Source: Candidatus Scalindua sp.
GTDB lineage: Bacteria > Planctomycetota > Brocadiia > Brocadiales > Scalinduaceae
DNA length: 59,496 bases
Assembly: GCA_030748215.1 (NCBI GenBank)
Contig: JASMMK010000004.1
Span: 1-59,496 of the forward strand
Direction of reading: 5' to 3'
The position numbers and the translations under genes were made by a program. Under the pieces are notes generated by a model. That model ran no database searches. It was given only the letters and a program-made list of their open reading frames with translations, and had not been told where the DNA came from. Below, piece after piece: positions 45,492 through 55,755 of the stretch (the first letter of the stretch is position 1; every line of letters begins with the position of its first letter).

Positions 45492-48400
45492 TTAAATATT
45501 ATTTCTTTTCCAAATCGATTCTTTCATTTTTTCAACAATGTCGTATACTATTGGCACCAGTATGAGGGTGAGAAGTGTTGAGAAAAGCAATCCACCGATT
45601 ACTGTAATACCCATAGGCATCCTGAGCTCTGCACCCTCACCAAAACCCACCGCCAATGGAAGCAATCCAAGTATGGTAGTGGTAGTAGTCATCATTATCG
45701 GACGAAGTCGTATCTTACCTCCCTCGACAATAGCTTCCCGTCTTGGCATCCCTTCCTTTATGCGGGAGTTTATACAATCGACGAGAATAATCGCATTGTT
45801 TACGACAATACCCGCCAGCATGACAACGCCTATTAATACTATAACGCTCACTGGTTTAGACGTTATAAATAATGCCGCCGCGACACCAACCAGAGCAAAT
45901 GGAATGGTAAACATTATCACAAAAGGGTGAAGGAGCGATTCAAATTGCGATGCCATGACAATATAAATCAGAAATATTGCCAACAGTATAGCAAAGGACA
46001 TACTGGAAAATGCCACAAGCATTTCACGGCTCTGCCCACTGACAGATACCTCATAACCATCAGGCACCCTGATATTTGAAATCTTTTTCTCTATATCCAT
46101 AACTGAGCTGCGCAAATCCCTGCCAACAAGATTTGAGGAGACTACGGCCACACGTTCCTGATTCAGACGCCTTATTTCACCTGGCGTTTTTTCAACGTTA
46201 ATATCTGCAACTGCAGCCAGAGAAATTGGCCTCTCTCCTTCAGGATTAACTATAAAATTTCCCAAATCCTCGACACTTCCAATATCTTTTTTTCTTGCAC
46301 GAACACGAATGTCAATTTCCCTGTCTCTTTTGGAAAATTCTGTGCTGACATTACCAAGGACGTTATCACGGACATTGTTGGCTATCGTGTTCAAATCCAA
46401 TCCCAGTTGTGACAGTTTTTGTCTATCAAAGATGATTTGTACTTCCGGTATTCCCTCCTCTACCGTAGACTTAATATCAGTAAGTCCTTCAACCTCCCCC
46501 ATTTTAGCCATAACCACTTCTGATAATCTTTCGATTACGTTAAGGTTATAACCCTTTATCTCTACCTCAACTGGTGTTGCATAACTGAAATAGGCCGGTC
46601 GTGAAAATTTATACTCAACTGCCGGAAGCGGTTTAAACCTTTCTCTTAAATCGGCCATTACGTCTTCCTCCAGGCTACGATTAGATTTCTCTCTTAAACT
46701 TATATTAATTTCGCCTATGTTCTCCCTCTCTTCTGCTATAGTCCCACCTGCCTGACTGGTCGATCCGGCGATAGTGTATATTGTCTCTATTTCAGAATTA
46801 TCGCTTACTATATTTTCAATTTCCTTGACAGTTTCCAGTGTACCTGAAAGTGGAGTCCCGGTTGGTTTTCTGACATTGATAGAGAACTCACCCTGACTCA
46901 GTTCCGGTATAAGTTCCTTACCCAGATTTATAAACAGGCACCATGAACCTCCAAGTATTGAAAATGCAGTAATGAACACTATTAATTCATTTGATAACGC
47001 AAAGCCAAGAACCCTCGGATAGACTCTTGTAATCGTAGAGAAAACAGCGTTAAACACAAAGAACAATGGATAAAGTATTATATAAAGAATCCTTGATGGC
47101 AGTGAGTTGCTACTACTTTTCACCTCTTTTGGAACATCCATCGTTCTCCTTCGTTTGATTCTCACTGAAGACAACATCGGAATCAGTGTAATAGCAACAA
47201 GAAGTGAGATCAGGAGCGAAAAGGTTACGGTAAGTGCCTGATCATTAAATAACTGCCCGGCGATACCTTTAACAAAAATTATGGGTATAAAGACACATAT
47301 GGTCGTAAGAGTCGAAGCAATCACGGCCCCGCCAACCTCACTTGCTCCCTTCACGGCAGAATCAATTGTGCTATGTCCACTTTTGTGATACCTGTCAACA
47401 CTTTCGAGTACAACTATCGCGTTATCTACAAGCATCCCGATACCAAGCGCCATACCGCCTAAAGACATTATATTCAGTGATACTCCTGACATATACATAA
47501 AGAAGAATGTTGATATAATGGAAATGGGAATTGCAAGCCCGATAATCAGTGTACTCTTAATACTTCTCAGAAACAAAAAGAGTACTATTACCGCCAAAAT
47601 CCCACCCCAGAGTGCAGTGGAAATGACCTCTTTTATTGAACTTTCAATAAATCTTGACTGGTCTAACGTTATATCCAATCTGATAGAGTCGGAAAACTTA
47701 CTCAGCTTTTTTTCTATTCCACTTAAATGCATCTTCACTAATCTTGCTACTGTAACCGTATTTGCATCGGCTTCTTTAAATATAGCAACTTCTACACTCT
47801 CTTTTCCGTTTACGCGGGTTATTACATCACGCTCCTTATAACTTTTACTCACACTTCCAACGTCTTTTACCTTAATAGCAACTTTATTTCTAAAATCTAT
47901 GACTATGTCATTTATTTCCTCTACCTGCCTGAACTCATTAAAAGTTCTTACTATATATTCGACCTCCCCCTCCTTAATGTTCCCGGCCGTAAGATTGATA
48001 TTCTCTTCACTGAGACGTTCGATCACCAGAGAAATTGGTATTCCCAGATTTGCCAGTCTGGCTTCCTCTAAATCTACATGTATTTCCTCTTCCAGCCCCC
48101 CACTTACCCTTACGGCAGCAACACCACTGACAGTCTCTATGCCTGTTATTCCACTCTCTACAGATAAACCCTCAAGAACGGGTTTGAGTTCTTCTTCCGC
48201 CAGAATACGAAGCGTAATAAGGTTTTCATCCCCGTAGAGAGATAGCCTCATTATAGGGTCAAGAGATGGGTCAAAGCGCATAAGAATCGGCCTTTCTGCA
48301 TCATCCGGCAGGTCTACCAGGTCCAGCTTCTCACGTACATCCATCGAAGCAAAGTCCATATTGGTTTTCCACGCAAACTCAATTACCACTTCAGAGACAT

Positions 48401-48659
48401 CAGATCTTGACCTGGAACTCACGCGTATTACATCCGAGATCACACTCACCGCGTCTTCAATTGGCTTTGAAATAAGATTCTCGATTTCGCTGGGCGCTGC
48501 ACCTGGATATTCGGTTCTCACTGTCAGTGTCGGGTACGAAATGTCCGGCAGGAGGCTTATAGGCAGCCGCTTATAGGATATTAATCCGAAGATAACAAGA
48601 GTGGCCATTAACATAACAACTGTAACTCGCCTTCTTGTTGAAAATTCAACTATTTTCAA
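45492..48659 (-). CDS. RND efflux transporter, inner-membrane pump (AcrB/HAE1 type)
   Basis: 1055 residues, normal. Twelve membrane segments with two large periplasmic loops; family starts with EFSTRRRVTVVMLMATLVIFG and PGAAPSEIENLISKPIEDAVS. The mid-membrane relay GMALGIGMLVDNAIVVLE contains the conserved Asp, and C-terminal ends GVVMLAGIVVNNAIILVDCIN carry the second copy. Trimer that exports with a periplasmic adaptor and an outer-membrane channel; the channel gene is not in the window. Downstream of the adaptor gene by 199 nt, probably one transcript. Confidence 0.95.
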   Translation of the reverse strand: MKIVEFSTRRRVTVVMLMATLVIFGLISYKRLPISLLPDISYPTLTVRTEYPGAAPSEIENLISKPIEDAVSVISDVIRVSSRSRSDVSEVVIEFAWKTNMDFASMDVREKLDLVDLPDDAERPILMRFDPSLDPIMRLSLYGDENLITLRILAEEELKPVLEGLSVESGITGIETVSGVAAVRVSGGLEEEIHVDLEEARLANLGIPISLVIERLSEENINLTAGNIKEGEVEYIVRTFNEFRQVEEINDIVIDFRNKVAIKVKDVGSVSKSYKERDVITRVNGKESVEVAIFKEADANTVTVARLVKMHLSGIEKKLSKFSDSIRLDITLDQSRFIESSIKEVISTALWGGILAVIVLFLFLRSIKSTLIIGLAIPISIISTFFFMYMSGVSLNIMSLGGMALGIGMLVDNAIVVLESVDRYHKSGHSTIDSAVKGASEVGGAVIASTLTTICVFIPIIFVKGIAGQLFNDQALTVTFSLLISLLVAITLIPMLSSVRIKRRRTMDVPKEVKSSSNSLPSRILYIILYPLFFVFNAVFSTITRVYPRVLGFALSNELIVFITAFSILGGSWCLFINLGKELIPELSQGEFSINVRKPTGTPLSGTLETVKEIENIVSDNSEIETIYTIAGSTSQAGGTIAEERENIGEINISLREKSNRSLEEDVMADLRERFKPLPAVEYKFSRPAYFSYATPVEVEIKGYNLNVIERLSEVVMAKMGEVEGLTDIKSTVEEGIPEVQIIFDRQKLSQLGLDLNTIANNVRDNVLGNVSTEFSKRDREIDIRVRARKKDIGSVEDLGNFIVNPEGERPISLAAVADINVEKTPGEIRRLNQERVAVVSSNLVGRDLRSSVMDIEKKISNIRVPDGYEVSVSGQSREMLVAFSSMSFAILLAIFLIYIVMASQFESLLHPFVIMFTIPFALVGVAAALFITSKPVSVIVLIGVVMLAGIVVNNAIILVDCINSRIKEGMPRREAIVEGGKIRLRPIMMTTTTTILGLLPLAVGFGEGAELRMPMGITVIGGLLFSTLLTLILVPIVYDIVEKMKESIWKRNNI

Positions 48660-48858
48660 TATCTACACTCCTAATATTTTTTAAGCATAAATTGTAATCT
48701 GTGATGAAAGCAGAAAAGAAAGATTTTAGATTTCCGATTTTAGGATTTCCCCTCAGGCTTTGCCAAAGCTTCGTTGCCGGGGTTTCTAAATCGCAACACT
48801 TAAATCCTGAATCATAGTTTGTTATGATGAATAATTGATGTGAGAATCTACCTGTTTC

Positions 48859-50343
48859 CTATGGTGGCCCCAATACCGCAGTTGTGCCATCCTCTTTTTC
48901 TTCGTTAATAACTGCAACATCTGCACCGTGGCCAACGTCATCTTGTCCGACAGTAATAACTCTGTCACCCTCTCCCAGGCCGGTTAATACTTCGATATAA
49001 TTACCTTCTTTGAAGCCAAGTGTTATTTTTGTCTTAAACGCCCTGGTCTCTATATGAAAACTAATATTTTTTATCTCTGAGACTAAATCGTCATGATTAT
49101 TATAGAAAGAGACCTTTTCCAATTCTTTACTTATATCTCCACCTGGAGTCTCTATCGCTTCAATTGTAACATTGTATATTGATTCATTTTCGTGGCTAAT
49201 GGAGATATCCACAATATTTCCACGCAGTAACGAACCATCTCTTTTTTGCTTACATTCAGCACTGTCACCCAAAGCCAAACCTTTAACCACGTCAGGATTG
49301 ACACTCAAAACAACAAAATTTCTAACAACAAAAACCTCATCGGCTTCTGCCTCCAGGATCAGTGCTTTCTTTGGTATTAACAGGGCATCCTGATGTTGAT
49401 CTACTATTGTAAAAACAGAGGCAAACATCCCCGGCCTCAAAGCGCCACCTGACAAATCCTCCATCTCAATTGTTACCTTTACCGTACCACTTTCCGGGTC
49501 AACAACAGGACTTACCATTTTTACTTTTCCCTTAAATTCTATGTCGGGCATAAATTCAGAAATAACTCTTGCCATTTGCCCTTCTACTACCTTGTTAATG
49601 TCCTTTTCAGGAATGTAAATCCTTGCCAGTATTGGATCAAAATCCGCAATCTTAAACACCATCTGATCCTTCTCTATGTAGTAGCCTTCTTCTATACTCC
49701 TTTCCACAATGACACCATCAAGGGGAGACTCAATTGTTGTATATTCATATTCCAACTGTTTTCTTTCAAGTTCTACTGTCGCAATTTCAAGCTGAAATCT
49801 CTTCTCTTCGAATTCTTCTTTGCTGATAATATTCTCATTGAAATTGTCTAAAGAACTTTTATAAACCCTTTCAGCATTCTCTTTCTTTAATTTTGCTTCT
49901 CTGAGTGCCAACAAGGCTTCATCATCGTCAAGTTTCGCCAGTGGCATACCGGACTGCACATAGTCACCTTCTTCCACCAGGATGTTTAGTACAGAACCGG
50001 AGGTTTCTGCGACGACATCAACCTGTTTCTCCGGCTCAAGCGTACAATTATTAACCAGGAAAATCTCAATATTGCTCCTTTTAACCCGTATTGCTTCTAC
50101 AGGGACAGATTCATAATCTTTCCTGTAATTTCCGGGATATGCCTTATGTCTGTTTTCAATATTCCGATCTTTTCTTTGTAAGTTACCTACCTGTGCACCA
50201 TAGCAGATTTTTGTATCATTCTTCGAATCTTTAAGATATGCGCCAGGTGAATCTTTCCAGACCGTTAATTTCAACACCAGAAAAGCTACTGCCACAACAC
50301 CCACACAGATGAAGCCTATTCTGATGATGAATTTTGATTTCAT
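48859..50343 (-). CDS. RND efflux periplasmic adaptor (membrane fusion protein)
   Basis: 494 residues. N-terminal membrane helix (about 7-28). Lipoyl/biotinyl half motifs near residues 105-140 (VDVVAETSGSVLNILVEEGDYV) and after the coiled hairpin (YEYTTIESPLDGVIVERSIEEGYYI), then beta-barrel and membrane-proximal domains. About 100 residues longer than typical adaptors, with an unusual ~40-residue N-terminal periplasmic extension. The next gene downstream is the pump. Confidence 0.92.
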   Translation of the reverse strand: MKSKFIIRIGFICVGVVAVAFLVLKLTVWKDSPGAYLKDSKNDTKICYGAQVGNLQRKDRNIENRHKAYPGNYRKDYESVPVEAIRVKRSNIEIFLVNNCTLEPEKQVDVVAETSGSVLNILVEEGDYVQSGMPLAKLDDDEALLALREAKLKKENAERVYKSSLDNFNENIISKEEFEEKRFQLEIATVELERKQLEYEYTTIESPLDGVIVERSIEEGYYIEKDQMVFKIADFDPILARIYIPEKDINKVVEGQMARVISEFMPDIEFKGKVKMVSPVVDPESGTVKVTIEMEDLSGGALRPGMFASVFTIVDQHQDALLIPKKALILEAEADEVFVVRNFVVLSVNPDVVKGLALGDSAECKQKRDGSLLRGNIVDISISHENESIYNVTIEAIETPGGDISKELEKVSFYNNHDDLVSEIKNISFHIETRAFKTKITLGFKEGNYIEVLTGLGEGDRVITVGQDDVGHGADVAVINEEKEDGTTAVLGPP

Positions 50344-50705
50344 AGTTCACTACCTTTAAAAGGTTTTACGTCTTATATAAGAATGCATGTCTCTGTATTT
50401 CCTTCAAGTAATATTTACACTCTCCGAGAACTAGCACTCGCCACACACAGAGCAACTGAGGCACAATATAAACCCTTAAACGAAACTAATAGTTCCGGAA
50501 TTAAACCGGACTAAGTGAGATTTTAACATACTGCCCTCCCAATTCAACATCAAATAAGAGTGGGAAAGTGAACGAGTTGGTTTGGGATGAATACGAAGAG
50601 AGAGATAGTAGTAACGGACTATTTGAAAAAATGCTTAATGACTACCATTTTATTTTGGCTAGGCACAGATCTGATTTTGCTTTCCAGGCAGGAAACTAAG
50701 CCACG
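50344..50705. other. intergenic region, no gene supported
   Basis: About 360 nt upstream of the adaptor gene and downstream of clpX. The short open frame on the plus strand at 50587 overlaps the 3' end of clpX antisense and is not supported. Confidence 0.5.
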
Positions 50706-51956
50706 TTATGCACTCTTGCGGAGTTTTTTCGGCACAAGGGATGTTTCCCCTGATACAACTTCTGGTGTCACTACATAAGTTGCCCCTTTTCCTTCTGTAG
50801 GCAAATCGAACATAGCATCCAGCATAAAACCCTCAAAAATAGAACGTAATGCCCTGGCCCCTGTCTTTCTCTCCAGAGCCATTTTGCCTATTTCTTCCAA
50901 GCCTTTTTTTGGAAATTCCAGGACTGCATTTTCCATCTCAAATATCTTTTGATACTGTTTAACGATAGCATTTTTAGGCTCCAACATAATCCTGATCAAA
51001 TCATCCCGACTATGCGGCATCAGTGTTGTGAGAACATGAAGCCTGCCAATAAACTCGCGAATCATGCCATATTCGATTAAGTCATTCATTTCAATTTCAG
51101 AGAGAATTTCACCGGTAGATTTATTCGCAGCCTGATCCATCGTAGCACCAAATCCGATTGCCTTCTCGCCTATTCTCTTTTTAATTATTTCCTCTATACC
51201 ACTAAAGGTTCCGCCACAAATAAACAGAATATCTTTCGTGTCCATTTGTATGTATTTCTGCTCCGGATGCTTTCTCCCTCCCTGTGGAGGCACATTGATT
51301 ATAGACTGCTCAAACATTTTGAGTAGTGATTGCTGCACTCCTTCACCAGAAACATCTCGCGTGATTGACGCGCTTTGATCCTTTCTCGCAATCTTATCTA
51401 CCTCATCTATGTAGACAATTCCCTGCTGTGCTCGATCCACATCAAAATCAGCATCCCTCAGCAATCTTAAAAGTACATTTTCAACATCCTCACCAACGTA
51501 GCCGGCTTCAGTAAAAGTAGTCGCATCAGTAATAGCAAACGGAACGTCAAGAATTCCTGCAAGTATTTTAACCAACAATGTTTTTCCTGAACCCGTGGGG
51601 CCAACAAGAAGAACATTACTTTTTTCCAGCTCAACTCCATCATCGGTAATTCCTGAAGCCAATCTTTTATAGTGATTATGAACCGCTACAGCTAATACTC
51701 TTTTTGCACTTTCCTGCCCGATAATATATTCATCTAAACGGTCCTTGACATATGTTGGAGTTGGTATTTTTCTTTTTATATCAGAAGAGGCCCTATCTTT
51801 ATCTTTTTGTATAAGAGTGAAGCAAGCTTCAATACATTCGTTACAAATGTATACATTGCGATCACCCTGTATTAATCTTTTGACAACATTATAATTTCTA
51901 CCACAAAAGGAGCATGACATAGACTTACCTTTTTTATCCCTGGCCTTTTTGTCCAT
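50706..51956 (-). CDS. clpX: ATP-dependent Clp protease ATP-binding subunit ClpX
   Basis: 416 residues. C4 zinc-binding domain (Cys15, Cys18, Cys38, Cys41), Walker A GPTGSGKT (119-126), Walker B VYIDEVDKIA, sensor 2 and the C-terminal lid. The IGF-type loop that docks ClpP is recognisable as IGFGATMDQ near residue 273. Unfolds substrates for ClpP. No clpP or tig gene adjacent, which is unlike many genomes but not rare. GAGAAAGAGGA directly before the ATG. Confidence 0.95.
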   Translation of the reverse strand: MDKKARDKKGKSMSCSFCGRNYNVVKRLIQGDRNVYICNECIEACFTLIQKDKDRASSDIKRKIPTPTYVKDRLDEYIIGQESAKRVLAVAVHNHYKRLASGITDDGVELEKSNVLLVGPTGSGKTLLVKILAGILDVPFAITDATTFTEAGYVGEDVENVLLRLLRDADFDVDRAQQGIVYIDEVDKIARKDQSASITRDVSGEGVQQSLLKMFEQSIINVPPQGGRKHPEQKYIQMDTKDILFICGGTFSGIEEIIKKRIGEKAIGFGATMDQAANKSTGEILSEIEMNDLIEYGMIREFIGRLHVLTTLMPHSRDDLIRIMLEPKNAIVKQYQKIFEMENAVLEFPKKGLEEIGKMALERKTGARALRSIFEGFMLDAMFDLPTEGKGATYVVTPEVVSGETSLVPKKLRKSA

Positions 51957-52094
51957 TCCTCTTTCTCCGACTATTATCGTTTATAGTTGTGTAAATTAAT
52001 ATATAATGGGGTGAATGTTAACAAAAATCCACTCACAAATCCAGTTATTTTGGGTTTTTGATTTTGATTTGCCCACTGTACACCTGTATTCAGG

Positions 52095-52730
52095 CTATGA
52101 ATTTTTACCTGTAATGACGCGGGCGTTAAGAACTAGTTTATTAGCCCTTTCTCGCAATTCTATAGCAAATTGGTCCCCTTCCTTCAGGGCATTCTCAATT
52201 TTGTCAAGAATATCATAATAAAGTCCCCTGGCTTTTTGCTCTCTTCCATACCTCTCCTTAAGTCCATTTCCATCTCCCATGGACACTTCACGGATACAAG
52301 CACGCAACCTCCTGGTTCCCGTCTCAACAAGCGCGAAACCTTTATATTCACTCTCTTCATCTTTTGTGGCAAAAAACTCTGCTGCCTTGAGTGCAAGACG
52401 AAGATATGCAAGATTATGAGAAAGAGAACTTACAAAACTCCCTGTAAACGGATCTATTATATTTTTAATATCATCCACCTCCGGTGAAAGTATTCCAGCA
52501 TAACCGGAGAAGAACAATATCCTCTCGTAGTCACCCACTATCTTCCCTATGGCCGCCGCCTTAATAGCTTCTTCGGCAAATGCATGTTTATCGTGCCTCA
52601 TTAATAAACCATCATTATGGAAATACCTCAGAACCGGCTCACTCTCTCTGGGAAACAAGACAGACATAATATAAGCCTGGTCTTCTGCTCTTCCAATAAA
52701 TACTGGAGTAAAAGGACGGTATTTTCTCAA
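52095..52730 (-). CDS. C-terminal piece of a large uncharacterised protein
   Basis: 211 residues with no ATG at its beginning (TTG, no ribosome-binding site). In the +1 frame immediately upstream the preceding gene ends ...VTGGTMGY-stop. Adding one G to GGG at 52745-52755 would read ...GTMGILIEALRKYRPFTPVF, joining both. Content: RAEDQAYIMSVLFPRESEPVL, FAEEAIKAAAIGKIVGDYERILFFSGYAGI (30 residues) and a helical tail. No recognised domain. I infer that 52095-54225 is one gene of about 700 codons. Confidence 0.6.
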   Translation of the reverse strand: MRKYRPFTPVFIGRAEDQAYIMSVLFPRESEPVLRYFHNDGLLMRHDKHAFAEEAIKAAAIGKIVGDYERILFFSGYAGILSPEVDDIKNIIDPFTGSFVSSLSHNLAYLRLALKAAEFFATKDEESEYKGFALVETGTRRLRACIREVSMGDGNGLKERYGREQKARGLYYDILDKIENALKEGDQFAIELRERANKLVLNARVITGKNS

Positions 52731-52738
52731 GGCTTCAA

Positions 52739-53836
52739 TTAATATCCCATGGTCCCACCAGTTACATGTATCCTAGATATACACGAATTATTACCATCAA
52801 TATCTCCATTACTGTACCTTGTCATCATCTCGGATAAAGTAGATAAGGCCTGTGGTATCTTACTGCAGAAAACAGTATCTTCTCCTTTGAAAAGCGGAGA
52901 TGGATATGTTACGTCCGGTGTAAAAAGTGAAGTGCTGATATCTTTTTCATTTACCAGAGCACCTGCCATCATACCGAGATAAACCGGACTCCCCTGAGAG
53001 TCAATGCCTTCAGCGCCCCAAAGAGGAGACATCATATGCTGAAACGCAGTCTTCCCAGTTTCCTCAAGCAGATTCTCCTGTGGAAAAACCTGGTCTAGAT
53101 CAGTCTTAAATGTCGCTTTTTTATCAGGATCTGCAAATACTTGCCAGAATGCGGTAACAGCCTTGAGAAAGCTATAGTGCCTTCCATATTTTCCATTAAC
53201 ACCCACAACTTCCCTTAAAAGAGATGCTGCATCCTTTATATCACTAAAATACTTGTTTGCTGCAGGAACGAGAATTTCATGGATTAATTCGGCAGTTTCC
53301 GCCTCGGTAAAAAGATATACTTTAAGCCCAGGCAGATCATGGGATTTTTCCAATTCAGACTCGACATATTCCTTCACAATCCCCTGCAATCCCTCGTGTG
53401 TAACAGATGCCGATAGTATAACAGTTAACTCATCCCCTTCCCCTGCATTCTTTAATTTCTTCTCATAAAGAAGTGACTCAGACAGATGATGGAGACCATA
53501 TAGAATTTCATTTCTATCCGGTTCAACTCCTATCTGAACAGGATGGTCATACCAGAAAACCTGATCTTCCTGCACAACCTCTTCCAGGGCATTCCACAAA
53601 CCTGGTTTTATACCAAGGTCTTCAAATTTTTTTCCGGCAGGCGGAATAGTTATAAGAGCATTCGATGTAAAAACAACCTCTTGTGATACGTTTTTTATCG
53701 GTTTGGAATTTAGATTAGTTATCTCTATTTTGCGCTTACTTCTAAGATTATCTGCCTGTTGTTCTTTGTTATCCAGGATATCAGTTGCTTCAGGATGAAA
53801 TAGTTTCCAGATATCCTCCTGAATTGATTGAGGCAA
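52739..53836 (-). CDS. middle piece of the same large protein
   Basis: 365 residues starting at a TTG without ribosome-binding site, immediately after an A-run (minus-strand AAAAAAA; positions 53847-53853). With eight A the upstream piece would read QQKKPLSLPQSIQEDIWKLF and continue here. Segments: VTHEGLQGIVKEYVESELEKSH, a helical region and the end ISRIHVTGGTMGY. No family recognised. Confidence 0.6.
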   Translation of the reverse strand: MPQSIQEDIWKLFHPEATDILDNKEQQADNLRSKRKIEITNLNSKPIKNVSQEVVFTSNALITIPPAGKKFEDLGIKPGLWNALEEVVQEDQVFWYDHPVQIGVEPDRNEILYGLHHLSESLLYEKKLKNAGEGDELTVILSASVTHEGLQGIVKEYVESELEKSHDLPGLKVYLFTEAETAELIHEILVPAANKYFSDIKDAASLLREVVGVNGKYGRHYSFLKAVTAFWQVFADPDKKATFKTDLDQVFPQENLLEETGKTAFQHMMSPLWGAEGIDSQGSPVYLGMMAGALVNEKDISTSLFTPDVTYPSPLFKGEDTVFCSKIPQALSTLSEMMTRYSNGDIDGNNSCISRIHVTGGTMGY

Positions 53837-54225
53837 GGAGAGAGGTTTTTTTGTTGCGCTAATTTAGCCATAAGCACCTCCACCCGCTCTATACCATTAT
53901 TGTTATTGGAACAAAAAACCTGAAACTCCTTTAACAAAAAGCTAAGCCCTTCTTTATAGAATGTGACAAGATTTGTCCAGAGGGGATCATTCTCTATCTC
54001 ATCCAGATACTCCACGGCTGCAGCATACGTGGAATGTCCATCCCCGGAAAGAGAGATTAAAAATGCAGCATTGACGTTTCTGGGAATTGCCTCACGACTA
54101 TTATCCTTTGGCTGAAATTGTTCTACAATATTTATCCCACAAGCCCCATTTCCTGATCCATCACCTATGAGGCAACTAAGAATATCATGATAGGCTTTAT
54201 TTATATTGTCTGTAGAAAGTGGCAC
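53725..54225 (-). CDS. N-terminal piece of the same large protein
   Basis: 166 residues, starting MPLSTDNINKAYHDILSCLIGDG, a credible soluble N-terminus. After residue ~130 (MAKLAQQKN) the frame leaves the conserved-looking path and runs on in antiparallel noise to the stop. Cytoplasmic, no signal peptide. Function unknown. Confidence 0.6.
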   Translation of the reverse strand: MPLSTDNINKAYHDILSCLIGDGSGNGACGINIVEQFQPKDNSREAIPRNVNAAFLISLSGDGHSTYAAAVEYLDEIENDPLWTNLVTFYKEGLSFLLKEFQVFCSNNNNGIERVEVLMAKLAQQKNLSPCLNQFRRISGNYFILKQLISWITKNNRQIILEVSAK

Positions 54226-54480
54226 CTAATTCACCTCTTTTTCCAAAAATCAGTTAAATGCATTACAGAATTCTTTCTGCTCACTAATGTACTACTATGC
54301 AAATACTTCCTGTAACTATCGGTTACGATAAAACCAATAATATGGTATTTAATTATTTCCCACAAGAAAAAAGATTCATTAGTTGGGATCCTAACAGTGC
54401 GAACAATGTAAAACAGCACATTATTCATTGGTAATGTCCCCAGTGATTTGATATAAATTATGCGGTCTTCTGTTATGTAA

Positions 54481-54510
54481 TTGTATTTGAAACGAAGCTA
54501 ATTCTATAAT
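54481..54510 (+). promoter_or_regulatory. candidate sigma70 promoter of the YIP1-OmpH unit
   Basis: TTGTAT, 18-nt spacer, TATAAT, only 24 nt before the start codon; AAGGAGG follows at 54525. Confidence 0.4.
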
Positions 54511-54534
54511 TTACATGGATTATAAGGAGGAAAG

Positions 54535-55071
54535 ATGAGTGGCAGTCTGATAAATCGAACCTTTCGAGCAGCGAAACTGGATGCCCATCTTTACGAAGAG
54601 GTTGAGGCTGATAGAAGCGCAATGCGCCAGGCTATGCTTGTTGTAATTCTCTCCGGTATCGCAGCTGGAGTCGGAAGCATATCTCAGGGAGGAGCGTTAG
54701 GGGTTGCAATGGGAACTGTCATGGGATTAGTAGGATGGTACATTTGGGCGTTTATCATATATTTTATAGGTACTAAATTTCTACCGGAACCTCAAACCAA
54801 ATCTAATGTTGGAGAATTATTGAGAACCATCGGATTTGCAAGTGCACCCGGCTTGATTCGGGTATTTGGTGTCTTCCCGGGAGCAGAGAAACTTGTTTTC
54901 CCTGTTGCTACCGTCTGGATGTTAGTTGCAATGGTTATTGCCGTAAAGCAAGCTCTTGACTATAAAGGAATGGTTCGCGCTGTTATCGTTTGTTTAATTG
55001 GTTTGTTTGTCCAGATTGCAATTCTATTGACAATCTTCTCCTTCTTTAAAGTTTTACCAAAACCAGCTTAA
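54535..55071 (+). CDS. YIP1-family membrane protein
   Basis: 178 residues with five hydrophobic segments; motif RTFRAAKLDAHLYEEVEADRSAMRQA then ILSGIAAGVGS and the LLRTIGFASAPGLIRVF segment typical of bacterial YIP1 proteins. Function in bacteria unknown, probably envelope. Strong AAGGAGG ribosome-binding site. 33 nt before the OmpH-like gene, same strand, probably co-transcribed. Confidence 0.85.
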   Translation: MSGSLINRTFRAAKLDAHLYEEVEADRSAMRQAMLVVILSGIAAGVGSISQGGALGVAMGTVMGLVGWYIWAFIIYFIGTKFLPEPQTKSNVGELLRTIGFASAPGLIRVFGVFPGAEKLVFPVATVWMLVAMVIAVKQALDYKGMVRAVIVCLIGLFVQIAILLTIFSFFKVLPKPA

Positions 55072-55104
55072 ATTTTTTATTTTTATGAAAGGTGATGAAA
55101 AATC

Positions 55105-55722
55105 ATGAAGAAAATATCTTTTAAATATCGAATTTTAACAATTTTTATCTTCTCTATTGTAAGCATTATAATCTTTAACAGCATGCCGCAAGATGTTAAA
55201 GCAGAAGGACTCAAAATCGGTGTTGTTGACATAAACGAAATATTTGATAAATATAGTAAGAGAGTCGATCTTGATCAACAACTAAAGGACACTGAAGCAG
55301 AATTCAAACAGGAAATAGAGAGCAAAAAGAAAGTAATGATTGACCTAAACGAAGAGACACAGTTGCTGGACCTAGGAAGTGAAGAACGAAATACGAATAT
55401 CGAAATACTAGAGAAAAAAAATGTAGAGCTTGAAGGATATGCTAAGTTCGCTGAAAACCAACTCACGAAGAAATATAAAAGTGCCTTTGAAGTGATCTAT
55501 GAAGAGATAATTAAAGAAGTTGATTCTTTCGGTGCAGAAGGAAACTACAGTGTTATCATAAAGAAAGAAAAACCAAACTTACAAAGCAATCAACTTTCTG
55601 ATCTTCAATTTAAGATAGGAATCAGAACTGTTTTGTACAATTCCAGTACTATTGACATTACACAAGCCGTAACAGAACGTATGAACTCTCGTTACCAACA
55701 GGAAAAAGCAAGCGCTGAGTAA
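55105..55722 (+). CDS. OmpH/Skp-family periplasmic chaperone
   Basis: 205 residues. Signal peptide (cut after KAEG, about residue 32) followed by IGVVDINEIFDKYSK and a long charged coiled coil, as in Skp 'tentacles', ending with beta segments that close the body (LQFKIGIRTVLYNSS). Chaperone for outer-membrane proteins by family. No bamA gene adjacent. The reading frame is complete. Confidence 0.85.
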   Translation: MKKISFKYRILTIFIFSIVSIIIFNSMPQDVKAEGLKIGVVDINEIFDKYSKRVDLDQQLKDTEAEFKQEIESKKKVMIDLNEETQLLDLGSEERNTNIEILEKKNVELEGYAKFAENQLTKKYKSAFEVIYEEIIKEVDSFGAEGNYSVIIKKEKPNLQSNQLSDLQFKIGIRTVLYNSSTIDITQAVTERMNSRYQQEKASAE

Positions 55723-55755
55723 TGAGGTAGAAATAAATAGTACAAGTGCAACTTA

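Noticed and set aside
50587..50778. 63-codon plus-strand open frame
   Set aside because: Overlaps the end of clpX antisense; no family or ribosome-binding site.
54231..54428. 65-codon minus-strand open frame
   Set aside because: No start signal; lies in the region before the YIP1 gene and the N-terminal piece of the unknown protein.
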